Below are positions 22,162-32,880 of a stretch of 64,000 nucleotides of DNA, piece after piece. The stretch comes from Pyrenochaeta sp. MPI-SDFR-AT-0127 (lineage: Eukaryota; Ascomycota; Dothideomycetes; Pleosporales; Cucurbitariaceae): the NCBI GenBank assembly GCA_020747015.1, contig JAGTJM010000101.1, positions 1 through 64,000 on the forward strand, read 5' to 3'. Numbering within the stretch: position 1 is the first letter of the stretch; every line of letters starts with the position of its first letter. The position numbers and the translations under genes were made by a program. The notes under the pieces were generated by a model, which had not been told where the DNA came from, searched no databases, and was given only the letters and a program-made list of their open reading frames with translations.

Positions 22162-24429
22162 CTAGAACCTAGGTTCTCGAACAACTGGAATGCCCCTATC
22201 CAAAAAGCTTGCAAGAGATGTTTGTAGTTGTTCCATATGATACCCCTTGATCGAAGAATATCTATTGAGCTCCCATTGTGACGTCAAGTCTGTAATAATG
22301 GCCTCAACACATTCATCCAGCTTCATAGCATCATCTTCAAGTGCCACTACAAGGTCAGGCTGATAGCTTGAGATTCTTCTCATGGCAATCACGAAGACAT
22401 CGCCGTACCACGGCATAAGGTCTTCTCGAAATGAGGTACCGTAGTGCTTATCCAGCATTCTGAGAAACCACGGATTTGGCTTTTCGCTATCTTCGTCGAG
22501 TCTGAACATCGTTGCGTACGACACTTTACTGTTGCATATCCAAGGTTGATGTTCAATGCACCAGGTCGCTGACTGCCAATCGAGAAGATTCACCTCGCGA
22601 TATGCTTTTGGGTTGGATTCGAGAGCCCGTGTATTGAGCTGAAATGGCAACACAATTTCTCGCGACGTTCGATCCACGGACCACGGCTCAAGTAGTACGC
22701 GACGCATATTCACACAGCCCTCCTCATAATCTGAAGCTAGGCGTTCAAATACATCCATCGACACGAGCCGTGGCTGAGGAGAATCCGCAGGAAAATGAAC
22801 GACGGGAATTGTCGCGATAGGAGCCCTCCCTTTACTAATAGTGGATGCTGATGACGAAAGACTAATCTCCGAATGAGCGAGAGTTGAGCCAGACATCTTT
22901 GTTTGGACAGACGGGTTGCTTAGCAAAGTTGGGTTGTGGACTAGTCGGGCTGAGGTGTGGGAGATGTTCATGCGCGAACTGAAGTCTTTCTGAAATAGAA
23001 CCTTTTCTTCAATCAAGGTTATCATGTCCCTGTAAGTTCTGACTACTGCTGCTGCGAACTGAGCTTTTCTGGGGGCGTTGTAGAAGTCAGTCGGAATTGC
23101 CCACAATGGATAGATCATGCGGTGTGTAGTCTTGGTAGAAAACCTCCCATAGTCCCCGAGCAATTGCCAACAAAGCCAGCAGGACTTTTTGCTACATCCT
23201 ATGTAATCGAGGTGATTTTTTTGGGTGCCGTGTCTTACGAAATAATCGAGCAATTGGATCTCGCAGTGTACGCGTGCTGTACCACGACATTTGGCCACCA
23301 GTTCATCCAACCTCGCATTGACGGTTTGATTCTCGTTCCTTTTGTCGTTGAGACCAAGATCACCTGCCCAAGAATCAATCGCTGTCCTATAAGTCTGTAT
23401 GGGCCATTCTTCCTCGACTGGGGATTTGAGAACGATAATTTCGTAGCTGTAGTGTCGTCTTTTTTCTTCTGTACAGAAAGCACGAAACGTCGAGTAGGCG
23501 TCACCCAGCCTACCCAGATAATTGATCCACTTCTCGAGGTTGCGATATTGCGTCTTTGTTTCCTCGTTATCTACTAGAGTGTCAATATTTTCGCTAAATT
23601 CTTGAAACAAAGCATCGGATCGACATTTTGACGCATCTAGCGCGCACCTGTTCAGCTCTTCTCTTGTAGCCGCGTTGCTAAAAGTTTTGCATGCGCGAAC
23701 TACCGGCTCTACCATGTGCCAGATGTTAAGTTTAGAGACACCGGAGCTGTTCCAACCTCGAATCTTATTCATGTAGAACGTAAGTCTAGAAGTGTTGTAT
23801 TGATGCATAACCTCCAAGATTTCTTTGTCAAAGGCTTGAATGGGTTCGGTTTTCTTGCGGGAAGACATGTCATTAAACCATTTGCAAAGTTTGCTGGCAA
23901 ATTCTTCATCCTCATTAACCATGGAAGCATGCCCTCCGGGCGGTAGCGCATCCATGTTTTTACCGCTTAGGTTCTTTGCCACAAAGATTTTGATCTCTCT
24001 TTGATTTTGGGAAAGATCAACATTGATCTCCATAGCAGTGGCAGAGACGTGGTCTTGAGCGTCTTTGGATTTAGACCTTGCAAAGCAATCAGCCAAGCGG
24101 TCTAGGAAATCTTTCGTTGTTGCATCTGTTATGGATGCATGAGGATCAAACCCCCAATCATCTCCTCTGTGCTTGCTTTCTCTCAACTGCCCCTTGGCGG
24201 CAGCATGGAGATACAGTGCTGCACCATAGAATGTGGCCTTGTCGAGCCCTGGAAGGTTCCACATCGGGCCTGTGAAGTTAACTTCTGGCATGCTTCTTAA
24301 TGGATTTGTTATCGACACAGCTAGTGGAACATGGCTCGTTACCACATTTGATTTCTCTAATGATGGTTTTCCAGATGAAGACATTTGATGAAACGCTTCG
24401 CCCCTAGAGGCCAGCGTGTGTTCTGACAT
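22162..24429 (-). CDS. OTT_1508-like deaminase domain protein (fungal)
   Basis: Predicted zinc-dependent deaminase of the cytidine-deaminase fold, OTT_1508 type; substrate unknown, nucleic acid or nucleotide possible. A single uninterrupted frame of 755 codons starts at ATG 24429. The catalytic pieces are H388-C-E390 (VHCEIQLLDYF, zinc ligand and proton-shuttling Glu) and C417-W-L-C420 (KKSCWLCWQLLGDYG), followed by HRMIYPLWAIP. The N-terminal 300 residues are helical-looking with no named domain. The C-terminal 300 residues carry a further unassigned region (about 560-740). No signal peptide or membrane segment is seen. It converges on the decayed HET gene about 490 bp away. The family was described from comparative genomics of conflict-system deaminases; that this copy mutates nucleic acids is inference. 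Confidence 0.8.
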   Translation of the reverse strand: MSEHTLASRGEAFHQMSSSGKPSLEKSNVVTSHVPLAVSITNPLRSMPEVNFTGPMWNLPGLDKATFYGAALYLHAAAKGQLRESKHRGDDWGFDPHASITDATTKDFLDRLADCFARSKSKDAQDHVSATAMEINVDLSQNQREIKIFVAKNLSGKNMDALPPGGHASMVNEDEEFASKLCKWFNDMSSRKKTEPIQAFDKEILEVMHQYNTSRLTFYMNKIRGWNSSGVSKLNIWHMVEPVVRACKTFSNAATREELNRCALDASKCRSDALFQEFSENIDTLVDNEETKTQYRNLEKWINYLGRLGDAYSTFRAFCTEEKRRHYSYEIIVLKSPVEEEWPIQTYRTAIDSWAGDLGLNDKRNENQTVNARLDELVAKCRGTARVHCEIQLLDYFVRHGTQKNHLDYIGCSKKSCWLCWQLLGDYGRFSTKTTHRMIYPLWAIPTDFYNAPRKAQFAAAVVRTYRDMITLIEEKVLFQKDFSSRMNISHTSARLVHNPTLLSNPSVQTKMSGSTLAHSEISLSSSASTISKGRAPIATIPVVHFPADSPQPRLVSMDVFERLASDYEEGCVNMRRVLLEPWSVDRTSREIVLPFQLNTRALESNPKAYREVNLLDWQSATWCIEHQPWICNSKVSYATMFRLDEDSEKPNPWFLRMLDKHYGTSFREDLMPWYGDVFVIAMRRISSYQPDLVVALEDDAMKLDECVEAIITDLTSQWELNRYSSIKGYHMEQLQTSLASFLDRGIPVVREPRF

Positions 24430-25193
24430 TTGAAGAACCGCACTCAGTCAATAGCTGGAAAAATATAACGACGTCTTGTATAGCTCCCAATAGCTCTTCT
24501 GGAATGTTACGGGTCTCTAGGATCTGATACCTTGCGTACTTCAGACCCTCTCTTTCTTTTGAACAGATATCCAACCGACGATTCACAGGGCACAACTGCT
24601 AATGCATGACGTGCGGACAAGCGGAAAGGGAGCAAGTATAGAATCGTGACGATTCTTAAAACAAAATATTTGCGGATTGCACAATCTTATGAGATGCAGT
24701 CGATTAGGCTGAAACTCTGTGGCGTGTCTGCATCAACGAGTGGGGGTCTATTGGTAAACTCAGAAGCTAAATTTTTGAGGCCCAAGGCTGCTGCGATAAG
24801 GCGAGCGACCCTCCCTGCAACTGTTTACTGTCCGTCTTGCCCCAGATGTTTTGCGGTCATTGTAAGGTCTTCGCGCAGCAACATAGTAATTAGCATGATG
24901 CCCGTAATGTTTACCCTGTCGAGAAGATTCTTGTGCTCCTTCTATCATCAACTAGGCAATAATGGCCAAGGAGTGAGCAAGTGCAAGAAGTTTCAGTGGA
25001 GTGAACGGGGGTTTTCGAGCCTCGCTGATTTGTTGGTATCTAGCGCTCCTCAACCGGTGTGGCCGCGGGGTAGCGTGGGGCTGACTAGTGTGCTGGCGGA
25101 CCACTTTGGAGAGCCTCAGGTCAGCTCACATAAGGCCCTGAACAGGTGGCTGACCAGGCAGCCTCCATAACTTTTGCAATTTTTGACTTGTAG
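24430..25193. other. Region upstream of the deaminase and CorA-like genes
   Basis: Divergent promoter space between the deaminase (minus) and the CorA-like gene (plus). An open + frame at 24646-25170 has protein-like text near its end (KKFQWSERGFSSLADLL) and may contain the missing first exon of the CorA-like gene. An acceptor CTTGTAG ends at 25193. No donor could be chosen with confidence. Confidence 0.4.
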
Positions 25194-26957
25194 GCATCAA
25201 TGACGTTGCTATATCTTCAAACTCTAAAATCAGGTTCACCTATACATTCTACGAGCCCTCCTTTAGCCAGTTAGGTGAATACACGTTTAAGCTGCGCCAC
25301 CACTTCAATTATTGGTGCACGAGGGCATTGTCGCAGTGTCCGCTGAAGGCACATCAAATGGCCAACGAAGCTTATGATGAGTTGGGGAGACTCCTTCGGA
25401 TGAGCGATCCGCGATTGGCAGTTTCCGCCCTAGCTACACTGACACCGTCTCAGTCCTCTAAGGCTGCATGGAAGCCATGGTCTCGGGCAAAAGTCAAGGC
25501 CGTTGCCCTTGATCTAAGTTTAGGGAAACCCATGGGCTCGCCGATTGAGTTTACGGACGCACCTGGATTAGCATCGCATCTACAGCAAGTAACCGAATCT
25601 GCAGATAGCGCATCACGATCAGTATATCTACTTGAAGGTCTATCTCGCGACTTCGTGGCCGTATTTGGACAACATTTCAATCTTCACCCATCACTATTCA
25701 TGGACCACGAAAGGTTAGTTCCTTGCGCGGACCGAATGACTGGGGAGAACGGAGGGCTGCCGACCTTGCCTTCCGCTATCATCCATGAGGACCATATTGC
25801 GCTAAAATACCACGAGCCACTATCTTTTTCAAAGCATCCGACAAAATTTCGCTGCGTCTGCGAGTCTTCCGGGAGGCACATTGCAATCACTAGGATTATG
25901 GGAAAATTCTCCAATGTTGGAATTGCCAGACGTAAATGCACGTTTTGGAGCACGACTACAAAGGCTGGCGGTTGGACAAGTATGACTCCGCGATGTTCGG
26001 TCGTCTCTTCGGTGGAATGAAAATAAATTGACATTCATAGGTCTGATCATCTGCGACCCTCCAATCCGTCGGCTTTTAGCGAATTCTTCAGGCACTCTGA
26101 GTCACCCTGTGGAGACATCCCCATATGAAGCCGGATATATTGATTTCAGACCGCTGAAAGACCAACTGAAAACCCGGTGTGGGCCTCCAAGGACATCCTT
26201 ACTGGACGACATTTTGTTCTATATCCAGAACGTTTCCGAAGAAACGGATCTGGCACACCCTCGATTCTTACGCGTCTTTGTGGAAAAATTGATTGCTAGC
26301 CATTACCTTAAGTTGGCACGCTTCTTACAAACTAATGTTGAGAAGGTGCAGTGGCACTTCTCTAGAAGGCAAGACCTTGCTTCTTTTGATATCTCAACTT
26401 CCGAAGAGCAATGGAGTGATGTACAAGCATGGGAGCGGCGCCTAGCAGAGTATCAAGATGATCTCGAAGGAATCATGATACAATTAGGTGTTCCGCTCGT
26501 AAACTCTCATGAATCATCTCAAGCTGAATTCTCGGCCGATAGTCGAGCTGATTTTCAGTACCTGTGGTTCAGGTATCGAGAAATAAGGCAGCGCGTAAAT
26601 ATGCTGGCAAGCGCGGTCACGACATTAGCCAATCTGGCAGGCAACAGAGCTGTCTTCAGAACTGCAGAACTGCAACTGAAAGAGGCAGAGCATGCTGGTC
26701 GTGGCGCAAGGAGTGTCAAAATGCTAACTACTCTCGGTCTCATTTTCCTCCCATTATCGTTCGCAGCTTCCATCTTTAGTATGTCAGACAAGTTCGCACC
26801 AGGAGGTTCTGACTTTTGGGTGTACTTTGCTGTCTCGCTTCCGTTATTAGGTCTTGTAGTCTTTGTGTCCTTGGTTGCAGAACTTGGATTCAAGGACAGC
26901 GAAACCCAATGGTCTTTTAGCGTAGTGCTTTCAAAGGTGCGAGAGAGGTTCACTTAG
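25194..26957 (+). CDS. CorA-like metal transporter family membrane protein (fungal, 5' end uncertain)
   Basis: Fungal protein with a C-terminal CorA-like module: a long helical region, then two membrane helices. Exons are 25194(?)-25979 and 26041-26957; the intron (donor GTATGA, acceptor CATAG, 61 bp) joins GGWT to SLIICDPP in frame. Diagnostic text is DFVAVFGQHFNLHPSLFMDHERL in the soluble part, RRKCTFW before the intron, and LTTLGLIFLPLSFAASIFSM followed by a second helix. The GMN signature of true CorA magnesium channels is not present: the matching place reads FSMS. So ion transport is doubtful and a sensor or scaffold role is possible. The frame is open from 25194 but its first ATG is 25358, so the real start is either that codon or an upstream exon ending before 25191-25193. 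Confidence 0.75.
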
Positions 26958-27423
26958 GAAGAGCTTATGCCGCAAAGGTTGCTTTTCAGATGTTCATAAA
27001 GCTCCAACTCGACCAGAGAAACTACAGGCACCGTAAATATAGATGTAAGAAAGCGAAGGTTTGGCTCCATTGAATACGATTCCGCCGAGCTTCGCAGCTA
27101 TGCAGAAAAATTTAACGCAGTCATCAGACATTTGCGAACCTTTGAGAACCATTGACACTCTGGCCCGTTCTATGTCCAACTTCAAATGTATCTCTGATGA
27201 TGTTGGCTGCAATGGGAAAGAATGGCTTCGAACTTATTTTATTTCTACAATTCTGGTGAATTAATAAGCGTAGAACAAAGTATTGATTAAAAAGGAATTC
27301 TCTTATTTAAGTTATTTCTAGATTTTAATCTTAAAGCATCTAGGAGGGGTATAATATAAGTAGTAAGTAAGTAACGTTATCAGTGGTTAAGTAGGTTGCT
27401 GTACAGTAGATTATGCCTAGTCT

Positions 27424-27479
27424 AGTTCTACTTAAGCACGACCTTATTAGCTTAAGCCTATTTGTGTTAAAGTAGAACT
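27424..27479. repeat. Imperfect inverted repeat (possible MITE relic or hairpin)
   Basis: AGTTCTACTTAAGCAC at the left and GTGTTAAAGTAGAACT at the right are near-perfect reverse complements separated by about 24 bp, in an AT-rich patch. It may be a decayed miniature transposon or an untranslated-region hairpin. Confidence 0.35.
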
Positions 27480-27741
27480 TGAGTAATTTATGTAAATACT
27501 TGGAAATGGCCTAAAATAGGCCTTTCGACTGGCAGATGTACTTACCAAGAGATTAACTAGGCCCAATCTAGGGCTCTTTTATTGAAAGGCTCTGAATCGG
27601 GACTCATTTGGAACACGAGCGTGCGGTGTTGATACGATGATATCTTCCCAGAAGCAAGCACTTGCGGTGGACAGATCGAGTGTGCCTGAAAGCCGACAGG
27701 GGGCTTGCTGGCGAACCTGAGGTGCTCCTGGGGGATTCCCT

Positions 27742-27884
27742 CTCCCGGGAGCATATTTCTGGAAGCCCGTGTCTCTTTTGAGCTTTCCTCTCCTAGGAGC
27801 ATTCTTCTCCTCTGAGCCCCGAGCCCCCCGACGACCTGCTCTCCTCGGAGAAATTCTTCGAGGAGCCCATCCCTACTCGGAGTA
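27742..27884. repeat. Spaced family of 10-bp palindromes
   Basis: Four related palindromic cores lie at 27742-27751 (CTCCCGGGAG), 27790-27799 (CTCCTAGGAG), 27841-27850 (CTCCTCGGAG) and 27874-27884 (TACTCGGAGTA). Starts are 48, 51 and 33 bp apart, and each core is followed by a similar A/T-rich TTCT-containing tail. This looks like a degenerate tandem array of about 50 bp per unit. Function unknown. Confidence 0.45.
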
Positions 27885-28951
27885 TGTTCCTATCATGAGA
27901 GCGCTCCTAGGGCTTTGAGCTGCTTCTATCTAGACTGCGCTTCAGATTTGCTGCGGCCCTGCCGCCTTGCCTTCACAGACTTGAACGCTGGCCACGGTTA
28001 GATCTGCTGATACGGGGACAGAAAGAACAAGGAGGAGGGAGAAGAATCAGGACCAGAATCAGAACAAGGAACCAAAAAGGACTCGTGAAGAAACAAAGCC
28101 GAAGGCGGTTACTACATTGTGAAGACAGATTCTTGAGGAAGAGAAGGTATAACTGCAGATCAAAAGGCTGGCTTCTGCTGTGATTTATGTTCACTTCGAC
28201 TTTGAGCTTCGAAGATGTGCCCAACTCATGATGCGCAAAAGTCTTAATGTCACATTTGCTTGCAGGTGCTCGAAATTTTCCACATGATGTGAATAATGAA
28301 GCAGCGTGTGACGTTCAACAGATATGACGCGTCACTGCATTGTCTGATGCTGAAAACGTGCGGATTCTGCGCTCTCCTCGTGCTCATTGACAGCCAAACG
28401 AACATACCATCGCCACCCGCCTGACCGATCACCTAAAGAAAATCCCAGTTGTGAGTTCGCTGATTTGACAAAACGGGAACCTACTTGCGTTGTGGACAGT
28501 GTTGGGTGGCGTTGATGAGTAGGATTTTATGGTGAATCATCGCTCATAGGCGAAACAACAATGTTTGTGACCACGCCTAGGTCACCGATATTCTCTAAAA
28601 GAGGGATAATTCTGTTCATATGACTAGCTATAACTGAATTATTGCCGCTAAATATTGTGATATAGGGTTGGCACGTAACGGGCATTGGTTGCATGCGCTT
28701 ACTGCGTCAGCGCCCGTGCAGCCAGGCGTATTGGTGAGAATGCGCTTGTGCCTTTTAAAAGGCTTTTGGTATGAAGGATGACAGTTTTATGGCTTACTTA
28801 GGAGATAGCCGTAATAGAGGTGAGCGCATGCGCACACTTTCTGGTGGCTGTGAAGCACACACCAGCATGCTCGACTTCACCGACGCTCTATCTGGGAAGG
28901 CCTTGGGAACTCAGGTCTATAGAAACCTTTGGTATAGTAAGTTCGTGAACA

Positions 28952-28959
28952 TATAAATA
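28952..28959 (+). promoter_or_regulatory. TATA box of the small secreted protein gene
   Basis: TATAAATA stands 121 bp upstream of the start codon. The leader that follows is rich in CA and TC runs, which suits a strongly inducible secreted protein. Confidence 0.5.
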
Positions 28960-29072
28960 CCAGTCGAAAAGTTACTCAGAAAGACATAACGAACTCATTC
29001 TTCTTATTTCTATCACATATCTATATCAACACACTCAATACCAAGACAGCCAATACAAGCCAATTTTGCAAC

Positions 29073-29497
29073 ATGCAGATCACCATTGCTCTTCTTTCAA
29101 GTCTCGCACTCGTTGCCACCAGTTTGGCAGCCCCTGAAGAGCGCGCAGCATCCTTTACCACATGGAACTGCAATGACTGCGCCAGAAACGGTGGTGGCTC
29201 TGCTTGCAGTCAGAAAAATCACCAGGACATCAAAAGCGAGACATGCTTTACGCTGGAGCCCAACCAGCAAAGCCTAGTTGTGGATTATGCTGTCAGGTCA
29301 TCTTGCTACGGTAAGTCTCCGAACCGACAGTGATATTACTCCACGTCTCGTGATTCGGCTAACAAACGGGAACAGTGCAACTCTACGCTTCTCGCGACTG
29401 CTCGGGCAATGGTCCCACCTACAACTACGACTTGACTAAGCCTTGCAGGCCTATTCCTGCGAATGAACGCTCCTCCTACCAGGTTCTCTGTAACTAG
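29073..29497 (+). CDS. Small secreted cysteine-rich protein (eight cysteines)
   Basis: Two exons, 29073-29310 and 29376-29497, phase 1, donor GTAAGT and acceptor AACAG, 119 residues. The signal peptide (MQITIALLSSLALVATSLAA) is followed by a mature part with eight cysteines: WNCNDCARNGG, SAC, ETC, SSC, RDC, KPC and a final LCN. An even cysteine number, small size and clear secretion signal fit an apoplastic effector or hydrophobin-like surface protein, but the CC doublets of hydrophobins are absent. No family was recognised. Cysteine pattern and sequence do not match the ten-cysteine pair at 15-18 kb. Unspliced, the frame would end 22 bases into the intron. Confidence 0.75.
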
Positions 29498-30324
29498 AGA
29501 ATCGGTCAAGAGAGATAGCGAGATGTAAACGGTTGAAGATTAGAATTTAGATGGCGCTGGCAACGGCGACTTGAAGGAGGATATATGGTTCACATTCATT
29601 ACTGCTTTTCTCTTAACACTTTGTTTTAATCTATAGTGGTGCTGCTCGATTTTAGTTCAACACAAAAACTTGAGTTACCCATTGTACTGTTTATGAAGTG
29701 TGAAGCTATCCGTGAGTGGCCCGGTCAGACAAGATTTTAATACCCATGTTTGCTGCCGATATATGCCTCTAATTTTGTAAAACATTTCAATCGTACTGAA
29801 ATTCTCAGATGCATCGCGCGTTGCTCGAACTAATCTATTTGGACCATTATGTTCTTGTCCCAAGGAGCATGTGACCACTAATTAATTAATAGTAGAACTA
29901 CTGAAAGTAAGGAACGAGAGTCGCAGTAAGGAAGGTATCTAGTTGTTCAGCTTGTGCTGTGGCGCATTCGTTTGGTTGTGTATAGTGACCGTATGCGCGC
30001 GACGGGAAAGTAAGTTCCGCTCGACTTAAAGGCAACGCAGGTTTGATGAGTTAAGACGTTAAAATGGAATTCTGTAAACGCCCAAGGGGTCAAAGGCACA
30101 GCAGGGGGTCCGTGACAATCAAGTAAAATAACTATTCATAACAACCAAGGGCACAGTTGTTGTGTCTTGGGGTGTTTATCGTAATATCGTAACTTCGTAA
30201 AATCGTAATATATGTGCGTCGAGTAACAATGCTCTGGGTATCTGATTACAGAAGTACATGGGTCTGAATAAAGAAGGTGGAAGGTAGCAGGTAGCTTCGG
30301 CAGCAAAAGAAATCCGGCACAAAG
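29498..30324. other. Intergenic stretch, no gene seen
   Basis: 3' flanks of the secreted protein and HET genes, which converge here. AT-rich, with short homopolymeric patches (TCGTAA repeated near 30179-30210) and no coding motif. Confidence 0.5.
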
Positions 30325-32880
30325 TCATACAAGTTTGAAGTCTGTCTCTTTGCAATGATCGTCGAAAGCTTCTCCATCCATTTTGCCATAGATATAAGCC
30401 TCTCCAACAAGTTGGAACTCTGTTGGCTTATCCGAGATGGTCGGCATTGGGCGGAGAATGACAGGTACACTGCAACCATAAAGGATAGCAATGATGTCTT
30501 CAAGCTTTGTATCTGGAGGTCCAAAACCGACGATCTGGGACTTATGGCACTGCTCTGGTCCATTGTCGCATAGAGATATGCCTCTGATGAAGGATCGATT
30601 CCACGTGACGGCTCGGACACGTCGAAGATAGGTGTGCACGATATCTGGATGGTTTTTCTGACGCAGAATGTTGCCAATGTTGATATGGCCATTGTTTGTC
30701 TGGTACGTGAGGCAGTACTCACAAGCTCTCTTGTACCACGCTGGAGTGCTTTTGCCCTGCGGATCTCGGTCTGCAACAAGTGTCTGCCATAGCTGATCAG
30801 GAGAACCAGCAATCTCAGTAGCATGCCTATCAAATGACCATCCAAGCCCTTCGAGACAGGTCTTTGTGATCACTCCATCGGGAAAAGGGTCGGTGCGGAA
30901 TGATACGGTACCAATGATCACGCCACGTACGAGCAATGACATATCGTGAACGACCAGCGGGGTTGCTGATGCTGGCTTTCTCATGTATGCGCGCTTCCTT
31001 GGCTTATTGCGTAATATGCGAATTTCGGGGAATTCAACATTCGCACCTTTGTACGACAAGCCTCTTCTTCCAGACGCGTTGTAATTGTTATTCTCAGGAA
31101 GGCCAACGAAACTGTCACCAGCTTTACGGCCTCTGAGCCGGTCTTCGCCTTTGCCCCATGCTGAATCTTCAACAAATTTGATCCAAGAAGGAAGCTGGAC
31201 GAGTCGAGGAGTTGTTGGAGTGGGAGTTGTTCGTTCCTTTAACGCCCAGTGACGACAGATAATGTCCAATGATCCTGATGTTTCAACGACCCATTTCACA
31301 AAATCCCGGTATATCTCAAAGAGATCCTTCCCGTAGTCGGGAGCCGGTGGTTTTGGAGTGCTTCGGTTGAATGACCCTAATCTATTGGCTTCCCTTGATA
31401 TGCTAATGAAAGCGTTGATGGTGTCGCGTGGGTCAGAGGTGTCGAAACCTGACAAGCAACATACTAGGCTTTCTAGGCCTTTCGTAGATTCCAATGATCC
31501 ATCTGACCTCTTTCGAAAAAGAGTTGGAGTCATATCTACCAATTGCTTAGCTCCAAGATGATCGATTTCGAAGACAGAGTCATCATCCCATAGGCTTTGC
31601 TTGCGTTGCGGGGAGCCGTAGTATGATAAGAGCCATGGCTTCACCAACTGAAAGTGCTCATCAAAGATGGAGATGGCAGTTCGAAATTCATCCCAGAGCC
31701 GTACGTGCTTACCACAATGAACTGTGGCTGCTTGAGCTAGAGCCAACTCTTGTATGACCCAGCGCCTTGAGAACCTGTGCGATGGGTCAGCTACGGTACC
31801 AGATTAGACAGACCATAGATAGATTTACCAGCTGCACTTAAGCAGTTCAAAGAGACTTGCCCAGTCCTCAATATATTTATGATCTGTTAGAAGCATGGCA
31901 TGGTTCTCTAGGTCGATGACTTTGCCGATGAATTCCATGGCCCTATCGGACACAGCATGACCTGGACTGTCATGACCCAGCCACACGTTGACGTTGTACG
32001 CTCTTTGATATATATCTGCCATCTTCAACACTTGCTCTTCCTTCTCATCCTTGTCAAATTGATTGATGCAAAGTGCGTCAACCCACATGGCTATTACATC
32101 CTTCTCGCTTCGCAGATGTCTGAGTGCTTCGTAGAGATTTGGTTTTACCTTAAGCATCTTCTGCTGCGCAGCAGCCTTGACCACATCGAAGATGTTATCC
32201 ATTGTTTTGACTGGCTTCGATTGAGGATCATCCTGAATCATGATGGTGGCGTCGTCGTCGTTGCCCCCCCAATTGTATGACAAGGCAGTGTAAGGGAAAT
32301 CATCAGTTCCAAGCTGATCATCGTGAACTACTAACAACGACGCATTAATTTGCTCGTCGAAACTGCCGGGCTTGATGAGCAGAAGCCGGACTTGATACTT
32401 TGATATGCGTGTGTAGCTGTACAACTTGCTCACGTGTCCAGCAAGACCTGCCCACTTGCTCGTTTTGCTAAGCCCATCCTGCCCGTTTGAGGTCGTTTTG
32501 AGGAAGCCTTCCGGCTTATTCATTTTTATTAAAGATCCGACAGCCCATGTGACCTTTTGGAGCGGGATAGGGGGTGAGAGTGGTGCGGTTTCGGTGGCAC
32601 TAGATTCGACTGCTCGAGACGGCGCAATCTCGTCGGGTTCTGGTGTTTGGGGAGGGGAATGTGGTGCACGTATTGCATTGTCCGACCCTTCAGCTGCTCG
32701 GTGCAGGTCATGAGTGCGGACACTGCGACGTCCTAGGTTGGATGAAGGACAACTAGGTGAGGAACTAGGTGCTCGTGAAGCATTAAACGAGCGACGCGCC
32801 CTTTTCGCAGATCTGCAATCAGGCTGAGCCTCTGGCAACGAACGCTTCTGACCTGTGGACCTTCGTTTCTTTGGTGTCAT
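30325..32880 (-). CDS. HET domain protein with basic N-terminal extension
   Basis: Intact heterokaryon-incompatibility family gene. Exons are 31829-32880 and 30325-31774; a 54-bp intron (GTAAAT...CACAG, phase 2) restores FSRRWVIQELALA, giving 833 residues. HET blocks in order: PYTALSYNWGG (196-206), MWVDALCINQ (265-274), MADIYQRAYNVNVWLG (287-302), RRWVIQE across the junction, then CCLSGFDTSDPRDTINAF and PDYGKDLFEIYRDF. The tail VPVILRPM..........FQLVGEAYIYGKMDGEA is the usual C-terminal HET-protein module. The first 110 residues are Ser/Pro/Arg-rich with basic clusters (PKKRR, KRARR) that look like nuclear localisation signals. Role by family: triggers growth arrest or cell death when a partner signal is met. 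No NACHT or HeLo domain is present. Confidence 0.9.

Larger units (their letters stand above)
26958..28951. other. Intergenic stretch with small palindromic repeats
   Basis: About 2 kb with no supported gene. AT-rich sequence at 27290-27560 and GC-rich, palindrome-bearing sequence at 27720-27910 are listed separately. The other open frames are short and motif-free. Confidence 0.5.

Noticed and set aside
24646..25170. 174-codon plus frame as a gene of its own
   Set aside because: The first two thirds show no protein-like pattern; only the end might be an exon of the CorA-like gene.
30246..30845. 199-codon minus-strand open frame
   Set aside because: It overlaps the HET gene in another frame; the HET frame carries family motifs and this one has none.
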